Positions 54,745 to 64,000 of a DNA stretch of 64,000 nucleotides are shown here, piece after piece. Positions within the stretch are counted from its first letter, which is position 1. Every line of letters starts with the position of its first letter. Position numbers and translations under genes: made by a program. This DNA is from Phytophthora sp. 'mugwort' (Eukaryota; Oomycota; Peronosporomycetes; Peronosporales; Peronosporaceae). Where the stretch lies: positions 3,348,001-3,412,000 of the forward strand of contig JAUCEF010000007.1 in NCBI GenBank assembly GCA_033558025.1, in the 5' to 3' direction. The notes under the pieces were generated by a model that had not been told where the DNA came from, did no database searches, and was given only the letters and a program-made list of their open reading frames with translations.

Positions 54745-54761
54745 TCCATCGAGACAGCTAA
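54745..54761. repeat. 17-bp target-site duplication, right (truncated LINE)
   Basis: tccatcgagacagctaa. The interrupted Crypton frame ends LAVSMD on this side and continues LAVSMDQTANERL on the other side, so the frame is restored if the insertion and one duplicate are ignored. Confidence 0.92.
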
Positions 54762-55503
54762 GATCCACAGCGCGTGTTTCCAAATTTCGTGGCCGACTTT
54801 GTCCGATCGGTTTGGCTGTGGAGGAATATCGTATGGCTCTTGGTAAAGTACCTTCTTAATATTCGCTGCCACTTTTGCATCGGCTCTTTTGTTTTGCTCC
54901 TTTTTGCCTTTAACTGTCTGCCAGATGGAGTTCGTGTACAAGTTCAGGAAGCAGCCAGCGAGTGTAGACGCTGTTGCTGGCGCGGCAACAACAGGAGGAG
55001 GAGTCACAGATTCTACCTCAAGTGGCGGTCCAGTACCGGCTGCAGCTCGTACAGCAGAAGCAACCAGAGCATCTTCGACACGAGCAATTCGGTCGTTATC
55101 GTAGTCAATTGCACCAGCATATTTTCCAAGGTTGATGCAAGCAGCGAGTCGCCTTCCTCCACAGCGCTGGTAAGTTGCTCGTGGTGCACAGTACGCCAGC
55201 GAGCGGACAGATGAGATCCCCATTCGCAGCACGTGAATTCCGTGATGTGGCACCCAAGTAACAAGTTTTTTGGTGACGGTTATACCTCGCTCCAGCTCGA
55301 ACAGGTAACGCGAAACGTGAGGCGCGCTGATAGCGCAATTCTTCGTGGTATCTAGCACGGTTTCCATGTGCATCAGCAGCTGCAGATGTAGCATTTGCCA
55401 CATTGACAGCCACGTTCAGGCGCGGATCTGGTGAACCCAGCATATGCTGGTACAGCTCATTGCGCAGCGAAACAAGTTGGCCAAACTCAGCGACCGTGAT
55501 ATG

Positions 55504-56705
55504 CTACTGCAAGTCGTCTATAGTTGGAATGGCAACAGGTAAGTCCGGAGCCTCGTACCCTGCCAAAACTTTGGCAACACTTTGGTTCTCACGTGTAGTT
55601 GTTCCTATGTATGCAAAAGCTTTTTCCAAAGACTCAAGCAACCACGCGCCTCTTGTGGAGATCCACTGAATTGCTAGCTTCGGTGATGCATTGGCATAGG
55701 CAGCTGCACCACGGCGCAAGGAGTAGCTGGTCATGTTAGGCGTCACGGATTGCCATATCATGAGAGGCATTTCCTTCATGCAATCGCGGATAACTTCGGT
55801 AGCATAGCTGGCTACGTTAGGCCGCTTGCGCTCCCGTTTTGCTGGTGGTTGAGTAACATTGTCTACTTCGTTCTGCAGGTCTCCCAATAGATCACGGCCT
55901 CTTCTTGCATATAGGTCTGGCCGCAAGGCAGATCAGGAACAACGAACGGAGGTACAAGAGGGAAGAGGTACTCAGACGGCTCGTCGTAGCATAGGAATAG
56001 CATGCCGAATGCATGCAGCATACATGTTGCCAGTGTTCGGCGGACTTGTTAATAGATACACCTTGTACAACCAATGCCTTAATCCGTGCTATTTATGCAA
56101 GAACAGTTCTCCAGAAGCTGAGACGAGAGCTGTTGCTTCCGAGCAAAACAAGTATCAATACCTCTACCAAATGTATGTTACATCATTGTTAATAACGCTG
56201 CATCGTGAATGGGCTTGAGTCACGTGGCCACATCCGCCTGCATGACAAGGTGCTTCACCAAGACGGAGAGGTCGTTCAAAATACATCCAGGAGCATCGTT
56301 AGTCCGCACATTTGCTCGAAGATTGCGCTCGTCAATTGCACTAGTTATTTTATCGCGAATTTTGGCGACACGTTTAGAGTCCTGGTAGCGAAGCGTTGTA
56401 GCGCTCTTTTAACAGGTTCACCGCTTGCGAGAAGAAGCCAAGAGCCGTTGCTTTGCCAAAAATCCGTCAACTGCACGAGCTTTACCGCTTTTCTTTGTCT
56501 GGAGAAATATCGAGAGCGCTATTAGCAGGGAGTAAAAATTCTGCATGGGTGCATTAGTGGCTTGAGTTAGAGAGGAATGCATCTTGTCTAGGGCGTCACT
56601 GCTTAGTTCTGTAAATACAAGAAATTCGTTGAAGACCTTCACTACAGCTAACACCTGTTCGACCGTACCAGCCGGCGTGTCAAGCCCCAGTGGTGCTCTC
56701 CTCAT
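55504..56705 (-). pseudogene. Crypton tyrosine recombinase
   Basis: The catalytic C-terminal half is at 55504-55926: MTSYSLRRGAAAYANAS carries the second Arg of the family's H-x-x-R box (His replaced by Ser or Tyr), and SLEKAFAYIGTT carries the likely nucleophilic Tyr. A TAG at about 55504 interrupts a frame that goes on HITVAEFGQLVSLRNELYQH, and further downstream a frameshift separates 55105-55443 from 54762-55403. The N-terminal part (56418-56705) includes FLAKQRLLASSRKR. The region between (55930-56417) is open only in pieces, for example ALLTMMYIWYRYLF. Crypton is the best fit for a eukaryotic tyrosine recombinase with this layout. The gene is dead. Confidence 0.72.
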
Positions 56706-57060
56706 TCTTTTTCACTACCTCGTAGTCTAACGCATAATGCAAAATACAACGAGCGCCACGATCTATCTTTGGCAAAACCATCTTCTTCTACGAGGTGTTA
56801 TTTTCCGACACAGTGTGCAGTTATCTGATAAGCTTGCTCTTATCTTGGTTTCAGTATGGTAACTTATTCTTTAATGAATGCCGGCAATTCTAAAAATAAA
56901 GATGGAATCGGCTATACCTAACCCTAACGAACTGGGATTGGACAAATATATATAATTTACGGTTTTTGCGCAGTACATTTGATTTTTGCTATTGGAATAC
57001 TGCTAGGAATAGGGCTTGGGCTTCCGTTCAAAATACACTTATCCTACAGTAATTACTGTA
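56706..57060. other. AT-rich spacer between Crypton and hAT relics
   Basis: No gene or motif recognised. Confidence 0.4.
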
Positions 57061-58614
57061 AGATGGTGGTCCGCTTGCACTGCTTGCAACCACCCATTTT
57101 CATAAGCTTCTGCAGCGCATTCCGTTCATGCGAAGGCAAATTTTAAGCGTGCAAGGAGTGCGGCACCGCAAGGAAGCAGCAGACCGGCAGCGGCTACCCC
57201 AACTTAATGTCGCACATCACCATCAAGCATCCTTTGTACGAGGAGATATACGCGGCTGAGGCTGGTGGCGGCGGGCTCGAGAGCTTCGGCTTCGTTTCAC
57301 AGGAGACAACCACCGCTTCCAGTGGCTGCGGTGGGTCATCGAGCGCAACCTGCCGACCGCCGAGGTCGGCAACGCGGCCGCGCGTTCGATGAGCAAGTGG
57401 CCGCCCATCTCCTCCAAGGCCTTGAAGCAGTGCATGCAGACGGTGGCGCAGAACGTGGGAGCAGTCGTCGACCGGGAGATGGGTACCTCGTTTGGTCTGA
57501 TGTTTGACGGCTGGTCCCACGGCTCAATGCATTATGTCGGGCGCTACGACGGCGTCTACGAGGTGATGGGGGCTCGGCGCGAGCGACTGCTCTCTGTCTC
57601 CTCTGGAGGAAGGCAGCCAGACCGCCGAGGCGCACATCACGATGATCCGGTCAGTGCTCGACATCTACAACAAGACCACCGATATGGTGGCGTTCATCGT
57701 GGGCAACAACTGCAGCGCCAACCAGAAGATCGCCACTCTCCTCGGTGTTCCTCTGGTTGGCTGCGCCAGCACAGGTTCAACCTGGCGGTCAACCGCTTCC
57801 TCGCCGACTACGAGCCCAAGCTTGCCGCTCTCAACTACCTGATGATCCAGTTGCATCACTGCAACAACGCCGCCACCCTCGCTAAGCTCACGGATCTCCA
57901 ACCTGTCAAACGGAATACGCCCGATGGTCGTCAACCTATGCTATGGTTGCCCGCTACACCCGCATTCGTGATGCTATTCGGCAGATCGAGGCTGTGGACG
58001 ACTATGTCCCGAGTAGTGTGTCCCACAAAAAATTGATCGCGCTGCTTGCCGACCTCGAAAAACTGGACACGGTGTGCACGGCGCTTCAGCACGAGCGCAC
58101 CACAGTCGCTGATGTGCGGGTTCAGTTTGACAGCGTGGTGGCGTACTACCCGATCATGGCGGAGCATCTCCGCGCATCCGCCAAGATAGTCCACTCTCCT
58201 GTCTTCGAGTCTGTGCTCGTGAAAGTTGGTAACGGCGACACCCTGACGGCCGCCGAAGCACGCGCGGTCAAGTGCTTTGCGGCGGCCAGCGACAGCGAGG
58301 ACGACGGAGAAGGCGGTGGCGGCGACCAAATGGCCGCCAAGAGGAAGAAGAAGCCGCGCAGCGACTACGCGCTTGACATCTTGCGCGATGGCAAAAAGCG
58401 CCGCGTGTCGATGCGCGCCGGCGTCCGTTACAGGGCGCTGGCGAAGTTGGTGCCGCCGACCTCGAACACGGTCGAGCGGCGGTTCTTGACGTGCAAGCTG
58501 ATCATGACCCCGCAGCGCAGCTGCATGCTGCCGGCGAACTTCGAAATGATCGGCTTCTTGCGCGTGAGCAGCGAAATGTGGAACGCGTCGTCGCTCATTG
58601 ACCAAGACGAGTAG
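57061..58614 (+). pseudogene. hAT transposase relic, second family
   Basis: The order of parts is that of an oomycete hAT transposase. A BED-like finger near 57150-57240 reads CKECGTARKQQTGSGYPNLM then SHITIKHP. A helical region follows at 57389-57600 (FGLMFDGWSHGSMHYVG). Near 57690 the sense reads FIVGNNCSANQKIATLLGVP then LVGCAS. The C-terminal dimerisation block at 57943-58614 ends VPPTSNTVERRFLTCKLIMT, PQRSCMLPANFEMIGFLRVS and WNASSLIDQDE. Frame changes near 57310, 57600, 57770 and 57930 inactivate it. Decay is light, since whole domains are still readable. Confidence 0.8.
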
Positions 58615-58849
58615 GTGGCACGTTCATGTGCCGACTGCAATACACTGATATTGATCCAGTCATTGATTATTGACCTCGTCTGCTATTGCAGTTGTTACTA
58701 CTGCTCATCGTTTATCTAGTTCCATTTTTACTGTATTTTCTGAGGCCTGCTGCGCGGTATCGTTGCTCGAACTTTGTTGATCGCGGTGGTGTTCGGCCAC
58801 CCAAAATGCTCCTAAATCGCTTCATCCTGCTCTTCTCTGGGCGAGAAGC

Positions 58850-59930
58850 TTAAAACTTCTTAGGCAGTTCCTTCTTTTCTCGGTCGGATAAGACGCCACA
58901 TAGTGAGGCGCACTGCATTTTAGGCACCCGTCTTTCGGTGCCGAGGGACGCACTGTTCGAGGTCGGATTTACTCCAGATCTCACTACTCGATTTGCATTT
59001 TCATTACGGCCCTCCTTCCGGATAGAATAATCACGCTGACCACGGCCGCACAGATCTATCAGGACCTTCGGGTTGTCTCGCTTAGGCACCTTGGCCGGCT
59101 TAGCAAATTGCTCTTCGTAACGAGCACGCTTGCGTCGACAAAAATCTCGATCCTGTTCCAAAGCTTCCTCCAAAACAGATCATGCAACTTGCATTCATCA
59201 CTGCACGCAGCGGTGCTTAAAAATGACATGCATTTTAGCGTTTTGCTAGAGCTCACTAGGTGACAGTGACTCAATAAGAAGTTCGCACTTCTCTTTGGAG
59301 CCATGTTCACCTTCGAAGCAGGTCACCAATGCGCTCTTCTATGAGCTGGTTGCACAGCATGAAGGGCTTCAGCACACACGCATTGACGTCAATTCCGATA
59401 GTACAAACAGGGCTCCTTGGCAAAGAGCCTATCAATATCGGTAAGCTCGTCTTCTTTACTCGCTGCACAGTCGCAGTGGTTTCCGTCAAAATCCGATCGA
59501 CAGTCATATCCTCCTTCGATATGCCACACCGGCGATAGATACATAGCGCAGGAGCAGCTTCTCGTCCATAGTGTTATTAGCACTCCTTCAGGCGTTCGTA
59601 GAGCTCCTGGTCGCCCTTGCTGCGCGCCTTGACACTCTCTTAATACACCGCTCGAGTTTTCCCCACTCGATTAACGCCGAATGGTATATCCGACAGATCC
59701 GAGGCGCAACCACAGGTATAAGCAGCGGCACGCCGACGGAACTGATTTCTTCAGCCGAGGGCGAGTCATTTTGTGCTGACTCTTCTCGACGTTCGCGCAT
59801 CTTCCTCGTATGAACGCTAGGTTCACTAAAGTCGGCTTTGTAGTACGTCCACGAGACGAACACGGTGTTGAGGAAGCTGGCACTTTCGTAACTTGATCTA
59901 AGCGATTGTATTGCTTAGACGAAAGCAAAA
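58850..59930 (-). pseudogene. decayed minus-strand coding block, unrecognised
   Basis: Several minus-strand frames (58850-59173, 59307-59507, 59588-59863) line up as pieces of one former protein. They include a Lys/Arg/Glu-rich region (LEQDRDFCRRKRARYEEQ) and a piece reading MRERREESAQNDSPSAEEIS. I cannot name the family. Stops between the pieces and the transposon surroundings suggest a dead mobile-element gene. Confidence 0.35.
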
Positions 59931-61372
59931 GGAAAGTGAAAGAACTAAAATGTTTAGTGTTCTGCTCGCCACCGCGAGGAATATCATGGCGCTCAAAGCG
60001 CCCACAACTTCAACAACGTCTAGAGTTGCACCTGCAACTTCAAGCCAGTACCAGCTGATCATGGGTGCAACTGCGTTCATTGATTAAAATGGAATGAGGC
60101 AAGGCTTTCAACCTGAACCACACCCTACAGGACGGCCGATCACTCGGAGAGTTGTGAAGCTGCATTTTGGCGCTGGTTTTGGCGCCACTAGCGCCGGCAA
60201 CAGAATTAGCTGCTTCCGGCCACCCATTTGTCCAATGCTGTCCAATGCAAATTCGAATACCGTTATGTGGAGACAGCAACGTTGAAGCGACCATTGACTT
60301 TCGGACCGGAGGTAGTATTATGATGCCCTTATCAATTTGTGATTCAGACGAAATTTGACGGTTGGTGGGCACTAATGGTGAAGAACAGAGTTTACAAATA
60401 CGGTCATACGCTAAATATCCATGAATACTAGACTTATTCTCGCAACCACGGTATTCGAGAAGAGCAGGTTGCGGTCGAACGGTGACGACCGACTTGCATG
60501 TCGGTGTGTGAAAATGTAAAATCTACCAGTATCTCTTGGAACGAGATGAAAACGTGGTCCAGAAGGATGTCGATAATATGACACATTAATCGAACGGAAA
60601 AATGTTTGGGAAAGTCACGGTATGGTAAGCTTTCATTGCTTCGATTTGTTGGCATACCGATATTTCGCACATGATGTCATGAGTGATTGAATTGCTTTTT
60701 TGTTTTTGTTACTCCCAAAATAATCGTCGGCTGGCCAGCTTCTTTGTCTTAGGTGAGCGCTCTTCCGCTTCTTTGGATCGCAATAACGTTGTTAGGAAGC
60801 AGATAAATGGATTTATGTTGAGCTTTGGCTTTTTTTCATATAGACGCGAGGCTTGATAGGATTGTCTTTTTATAATTCGGTCTGCAATAGTTCAATACGT
60901 TTTCATGGTTGTCGCACTATTAGGCGCTTCTGCATCAGCCAATTTTGAGAGTTGAATTAGCGTTGCTTCTCCAAGGCCACGGCGATGCTTGTCAAATTTG
61001 TTGATTACTGCCCGCTTTCTCTTTCCGTTCAGCTTGATTTCTGCGTGATCCAAAGGAAGTCGACCGGATGTGAATATAATGCAGCATATACGTTTGTATT
61101 ACAGCTCTCAATCCCGTTTGGGGGCTGATTTCATGTAGTTAAGACGATTGTCATCGAGAACTTTCTTGAGAAGTGCGCCTCACTCGTCATCCGAATCAAG
61201 TGTTTCCATCTTGTGCACCGGTCCCGCTTCAAGAAACTACTGCTTTTTTCTCTGTATCGGCTTCGACCGCCATAACAACTTTATTCTTAATTTCATTCAG
61301 GCGATCCCGCTAGTGTCCTTGCGGGATGAATTGACACACTACTTGCACAAAACATAGCGTAGTTCCCTTAGT
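59931..61372. other. no gene recognised
   Basis: AT-rich sequence with short frames on both strands and no domain I can support. Confidence 0.4.
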
Positions 61373-61825
61373 ATGAAGCACACAGCCTCAGCACCATCAC
61401 CAACAGAATCATCGGCCACGGGCCTCATACTGGTTCTGCGTGCAGCAGTTTATCTTTACTATTCACGTCATGGCCCACAAAGCACCCCAAGTGAAGATGA
61501 GGATTGTGCACACTCACCAGTATTTTCTGGACGAAACACAGCAACACCTCGACCCCAACGGACGAGATGTACGCGAGCGTGTAATTATGGGTCTGGGTGT
61601 CTCGGAGAGCACCGTTGTGCGTGCGGTGGCTCTCCGGAACGCACCTGCGACGACATGTTTGCTCGATCAGCACCCAAGCAAGGTCGTCCACCCAGATCCG
61701 TCACTGCAACTTATCGTGCAAAAATTACGGATATCATAGAAAAACGTACTTACTGAAGAAACCGACGACAGCAAGGATCATCTGTTCAGCGACAAAGGAT
61801 CTGACAGGTGTACGGTGACATTCTA
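61373..61825 (+). pseudogene. outer IS630-like transposase, N-terminal part
   Basis: A frame from about 61470 reads MAHKAPQVKMRIVHTHQYFL and later RVIMGLGVSESTVVRAVALR, a helix-turn-helix of an IS630/Tc1-like transposase. In another frame the sense continues TYRAKITDIIEKRTY. It is cut at 61825 by the nested element (61826-63306). The catalytic part follows at 63309. Confidence 0.6.
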
Positions 61826-63306
61826 CACCTTTGCCAATCCAAGCTTGCGGTAGTGTAAAGCAAACTCTACTGAAGTAACCAAAGTAACATTTAGATTTCG
61901 GCAAGTTTATTCTGAAATTAGACTTTCGAGCAAGCAGGATTTAGTGTAACCCTACCGTTGGTCAGTAGCAGATTTTCTCCGCTGGCAGCATGCCAGAGCC
62001 TCGCAGCTCACAGGTGGGTGCTTAACGCGCACAAGGCGGGTCGGGACTGGGTGCTGGTTGCTGACTGCAACGGCATACCGCCGACTACAGCACGCAACAG
62101 TGGAGCGCGGCGCTGCTGATTTGAAACAGAGAGACGGTGCAGGTGCGGCGTGCACGAAACACACACCGGAGATGGAGGAAGCTCTCGTTGAGTACCTCGA
62201 GGACAATTGCCAGTACACACGCTGACACAAATGCAGGATATGCTAATCTATGACTTCGGCGTCCGCATTAGCCTGTCTCTGATTAGTAAAAAGCTGTGTG
62301 ATAAACTTTATACTGTGAAGCAGGTATTGGTTCCTGCACGAGGCTATTACGAGATACTAACTGTTATTGCTTGTCTGTTGTGTAGGTTCGTATCGAGCCC
62401 GAAACCTGTAACAACGAGACCAACATCGAGGAGAGGAGGGGTTTTGGTGAAGCACTGTTGAAGCACGAGCGTGATGGATCTTTCATCGTTTATTATGACG
62501 AAATCATTAACAACTTCTACTGTAAGCGCGCCCAAAATCGTGCTCTTCTAGGCAAGCGTGCGGCGGTAAAAGTTCCGCCTTCTAAGGGCGCCAACCTGCA
62601 GCTGCAATGCGCCGTCTCCCCCGAAGTTGGCTTGGTGCACTACGCCAAGCGCCGTGGAAGCATCAAGATGGAAGTCAACGCCGAGTTCGTAGACGAGTTT
62701 ACGAATCAGTGAAGCGTCACGAAGTGTATTAACGCGACTTCGCGGGAAAGAGCGTTGTTATCGTCCTGGATAACGCGCCGGCGCATTCCCAGACGGAAGC
62801 CCTGGTCAAGGACAGAGCGGACCTGGAGCTGTTACGGCTGGCACCGTACTCGCCAATGCGTAACCCGATCGAGGGTACGTTCTCCCGTGAGTTTGTGCGC
62901 GGTGGATGCTCACTAACCTAAATCTACATCTTTGTCTGTTCTCCGCACATGTTGCTTCAGTGTATGAAGGCTCGCATCAAGTCGTACCTCACCCTGAGCC
63001 ACCACGAGATGATCAATTGCCGCACGGCGAGAGACAGAGCGCAGGATGCAGCTGCTCGAGAAAGCGGTTGAGCACTGCATGGACGTGCGCTTAGTGAACA
63101 AGATGGCTCGCCACTGTGCTCTATCTGTTGCAGCGGCAATTCGTGGTGAGCCCATGGAGTACGGCACGTAGCCAGCTAGCTTTGGAGTAAATCCACGTTG
63201 GTTTGTAATCATTTTAAATTTTTCAGCTTTCAAAAAAAATGAAAAATCTAATTATGGGACTTGCAGTTTTGCTTTACACTACCGTGAGCTTGAATTGGCA
63301 AAGGAA
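61826..63306 (+). mobile_element. nested IS630/Tc1-like element with TIRs
   Basis: The 1481-bp element has imperfect inverted repeats of about 40 bp. The left end starts CACCTTTGCCAATCCAAGCT; the right end, reversed, starts TTCCTTTGCCAATTCAAGCT, and both continue into GCGGTAGTG/ACGGTAGTG and TAAAGCAAA. It is flanked by TA (61824-61825 and 63307-63308). It encodes its own transposase (62004-63171) and lies inside another transposase relic. Confidence 0.85.
62004..63171 (+). pseudogene. IS630/Tc1-like DDE transposase of the nested element
   Basis: The N-terminal helix-turn-helix reads VLNAHKAGRDWVLVADCNGI near 62020-62080, then a second one LTQMQDMLIYDFGVRISLSL near 62220-62280. A GT-AG intron at about 62323-62384 leads into RIEPETCNNETNIEERRGFG. 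The first catalytic Asp is in FIVYYDEIINNFYCK and the second in VVIVLDNAPAHSQTEALV near 62757. The third acidic residue is in APYSPMRNPIEG, right before a second intron (about 62875-62957) leading to CMKARIKSYLTLSHHEMINC. The end is PMEYGT and a stop at 63171. A frameshift near 62100, stops near 62712 and 62733 and one near 63068 inactivate it. Confidence 0.78.
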
Positions 63307-63308
63307 TA

Positions 63309-63928
63309 GACGTTCTACAACAAAACAATGCGAGACGAGTTGATGCGCATGGAAGTCAGCTATGTGCGGGGCAGGACAATGGACCCAAAAGTAGACTCTC
63401 CAGTGAGTGTGGTCATTAGCTAAAGTATCTAACCACAAAGGTAACCAACCTTACAAGAGTTTGTATCCTAAGGTAACGGAGGTCGTTTTAGACGAGTGTT
63501 ATTGCAATGCGAATCACGTTGCTGGCTTTACCTGGCTGATGAAAGGCTCGCCGCTTTTATATGGTAAAGGAGGCAGGGCTGCGCTACTGTCTCGTGGGGG
63601 CTGGTGCCGTCATGCAGAAGAAGGACAGGCTGAACGCAGAGCTGGTGCGGGGGCTATCCGGAGCTGGCCCTCGCACTTGATGGGTGACGGCAGCTCAGTT
63701 GCAACTTCACTGACGATCTATTCGAGATGTGTTTCGAAGGGCTTTGCTAGGTGTTGCAGGGCCATTGCGGGCCGTGCCGCATCCACATGAACGGCGTGCC
63801 ACAAGGTCATCGAAGATCCCGCACCGTTCAGCACCACGCTGAAGGCCGCCATGGTCCAGTATGCACGATGACGGCGTGACGGTGGTCATCACGGACTACG
63901 CCAAGAAGCAGCTAGAGCGACTTATTGT
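63309..63928 (+). pseudogene. outer IS630-like transposase, catalytic part
   Basis: After the nested element the outer transposase continues: FYNKTMRDELMRMEVSYVRG, then VVLDECYCNANHVAGFTWL with the first catalytic Asp near 63490 (compare DESYVNVNHVANKTWL at 3119). Further pieces are a Gly-rich strand, HLMGDGSSVATSL, and near 63780 RIHMNGVPQGH, where the second Asp is Asn. Numerous frame changes occur. It belongs to the same broad family as the transposase split at 3508 but is clearly a different member. Confidence 0.65.
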
Positions 63929-64000
63929 GCATGTAAGCGTTTGACTTTCTTTGCTGACTGGAGTGTTATCTATTGTACTGGCTCGCATTGATACACCATA

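Larger units (their letters stand above)
53522..56705 (-). mobile_element. Crypton-type element, broken and interrupted
   Basis: Minus-strand coding remains of a tyrosine-recombinase transposon. The N-terminal part is at 56418-56705, the recombinase core at 55504-55926 and the C-terminal part at 54762-55443 and 53522-53735. A truncated LINE (53753-54744) with target duplications sits in the C-terminal part. Element ends were not found. Confidence 0.75.

Noticed and set aside
1..64000. RXLR or CRN effectors, CRISPR arrays, rRNA genes, bacterial operons
   Set aside because: No secreted protein with an RXLR-EER motif, no regularly spaced direct repeats with spacers, no rRNA-like sequence and no Shine-Dalgarno-linked gene strings were seen.

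Overview
The window looks like nuclear DNA from an oomycete, most likely Phytophthora or a close relative. This is inferred from compact eukaryotic genes with very short GT-AG introns (about 55-120 nt), from housekeeping genes in tight divergent/convergent pairs, and from a transposon mix (IS630/Tc1-like, pogo-like, hAT with BED finger, MULE with SWIM finger, Crypton, LINE) that I associate with Peronosporales. No species call is possible from the sequence alone.

Layout. 1-11.5 kb is a transposon graveyard: a pogo-like transposase relic (0.9-1.85 kb), then an IS630-like DDE transposase gene (2.5-10.4 kb) split by a 6.2-kb LINE (3509-9741) flanked by a near-perfect 17-bp target-site duplication. 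11.5-26.2 kb is a gene-dense island: TELO2, a three-repeat MYB, a metaxin-like protein, UTP6, RPB12, NMD3 and mitochondrial P5C dehydrogenase. 26.6-33.2 kb holds two paralogous orphan genes of about 79 codons in head-to-head inverted duplication, with two pogo-like elements (one apparently intact) side by side between them. 33.6-40.9 kb is a second gene island: a DEDDh RNA exonuclease, HUS1, a membrane-anchored trypsin-fold pseudoprotease and an aminoacylase-1. 40.9-50.1 kb is a second transposon island (chromodomain scrap, hAT, a 2OG-oxygenase-like/zinc-finger relic, MULE). It separates the first aminoacylase gene from an intron-richer paralog at 50.1-51.9 kb, which is divergent with an IMPACT/YIH1-like gene. 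53.5-64 kb is again transposons: a Crypton broken by a 5'-truncated copy of the same LINE, a second hAT relic, and two nested IS630-like elements.

Functions. The single-copy genes serve basic cell processes: ribosome biogenesis and export (UTP6, NMD3), genome-integrity signalling (TELO2, HUS1), transcription (RPB12, MYB), mitochondrial import and metabolism (metaxin, P5CDH), RNA trimming and acyl-amino-acid hydrolysis. They are not an operon. Their relation is shared intergenic promoters, several with CCAAT boxes, and convergent 3' ends.

The most informative structures are the insertion histories readable to the base: two LINE insertions with 17-bp duplications, two pogo elements and one IS630-like element with terminal inverted repeats and TA duplications. 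I did not find a convincing wholly new system. The best candidates are the 2OG-oxygenase-like/C2H2 reading frame inside the transposon island, the conserved orphan pair, and the LINE 3' tail carrying a tRNA-like module.
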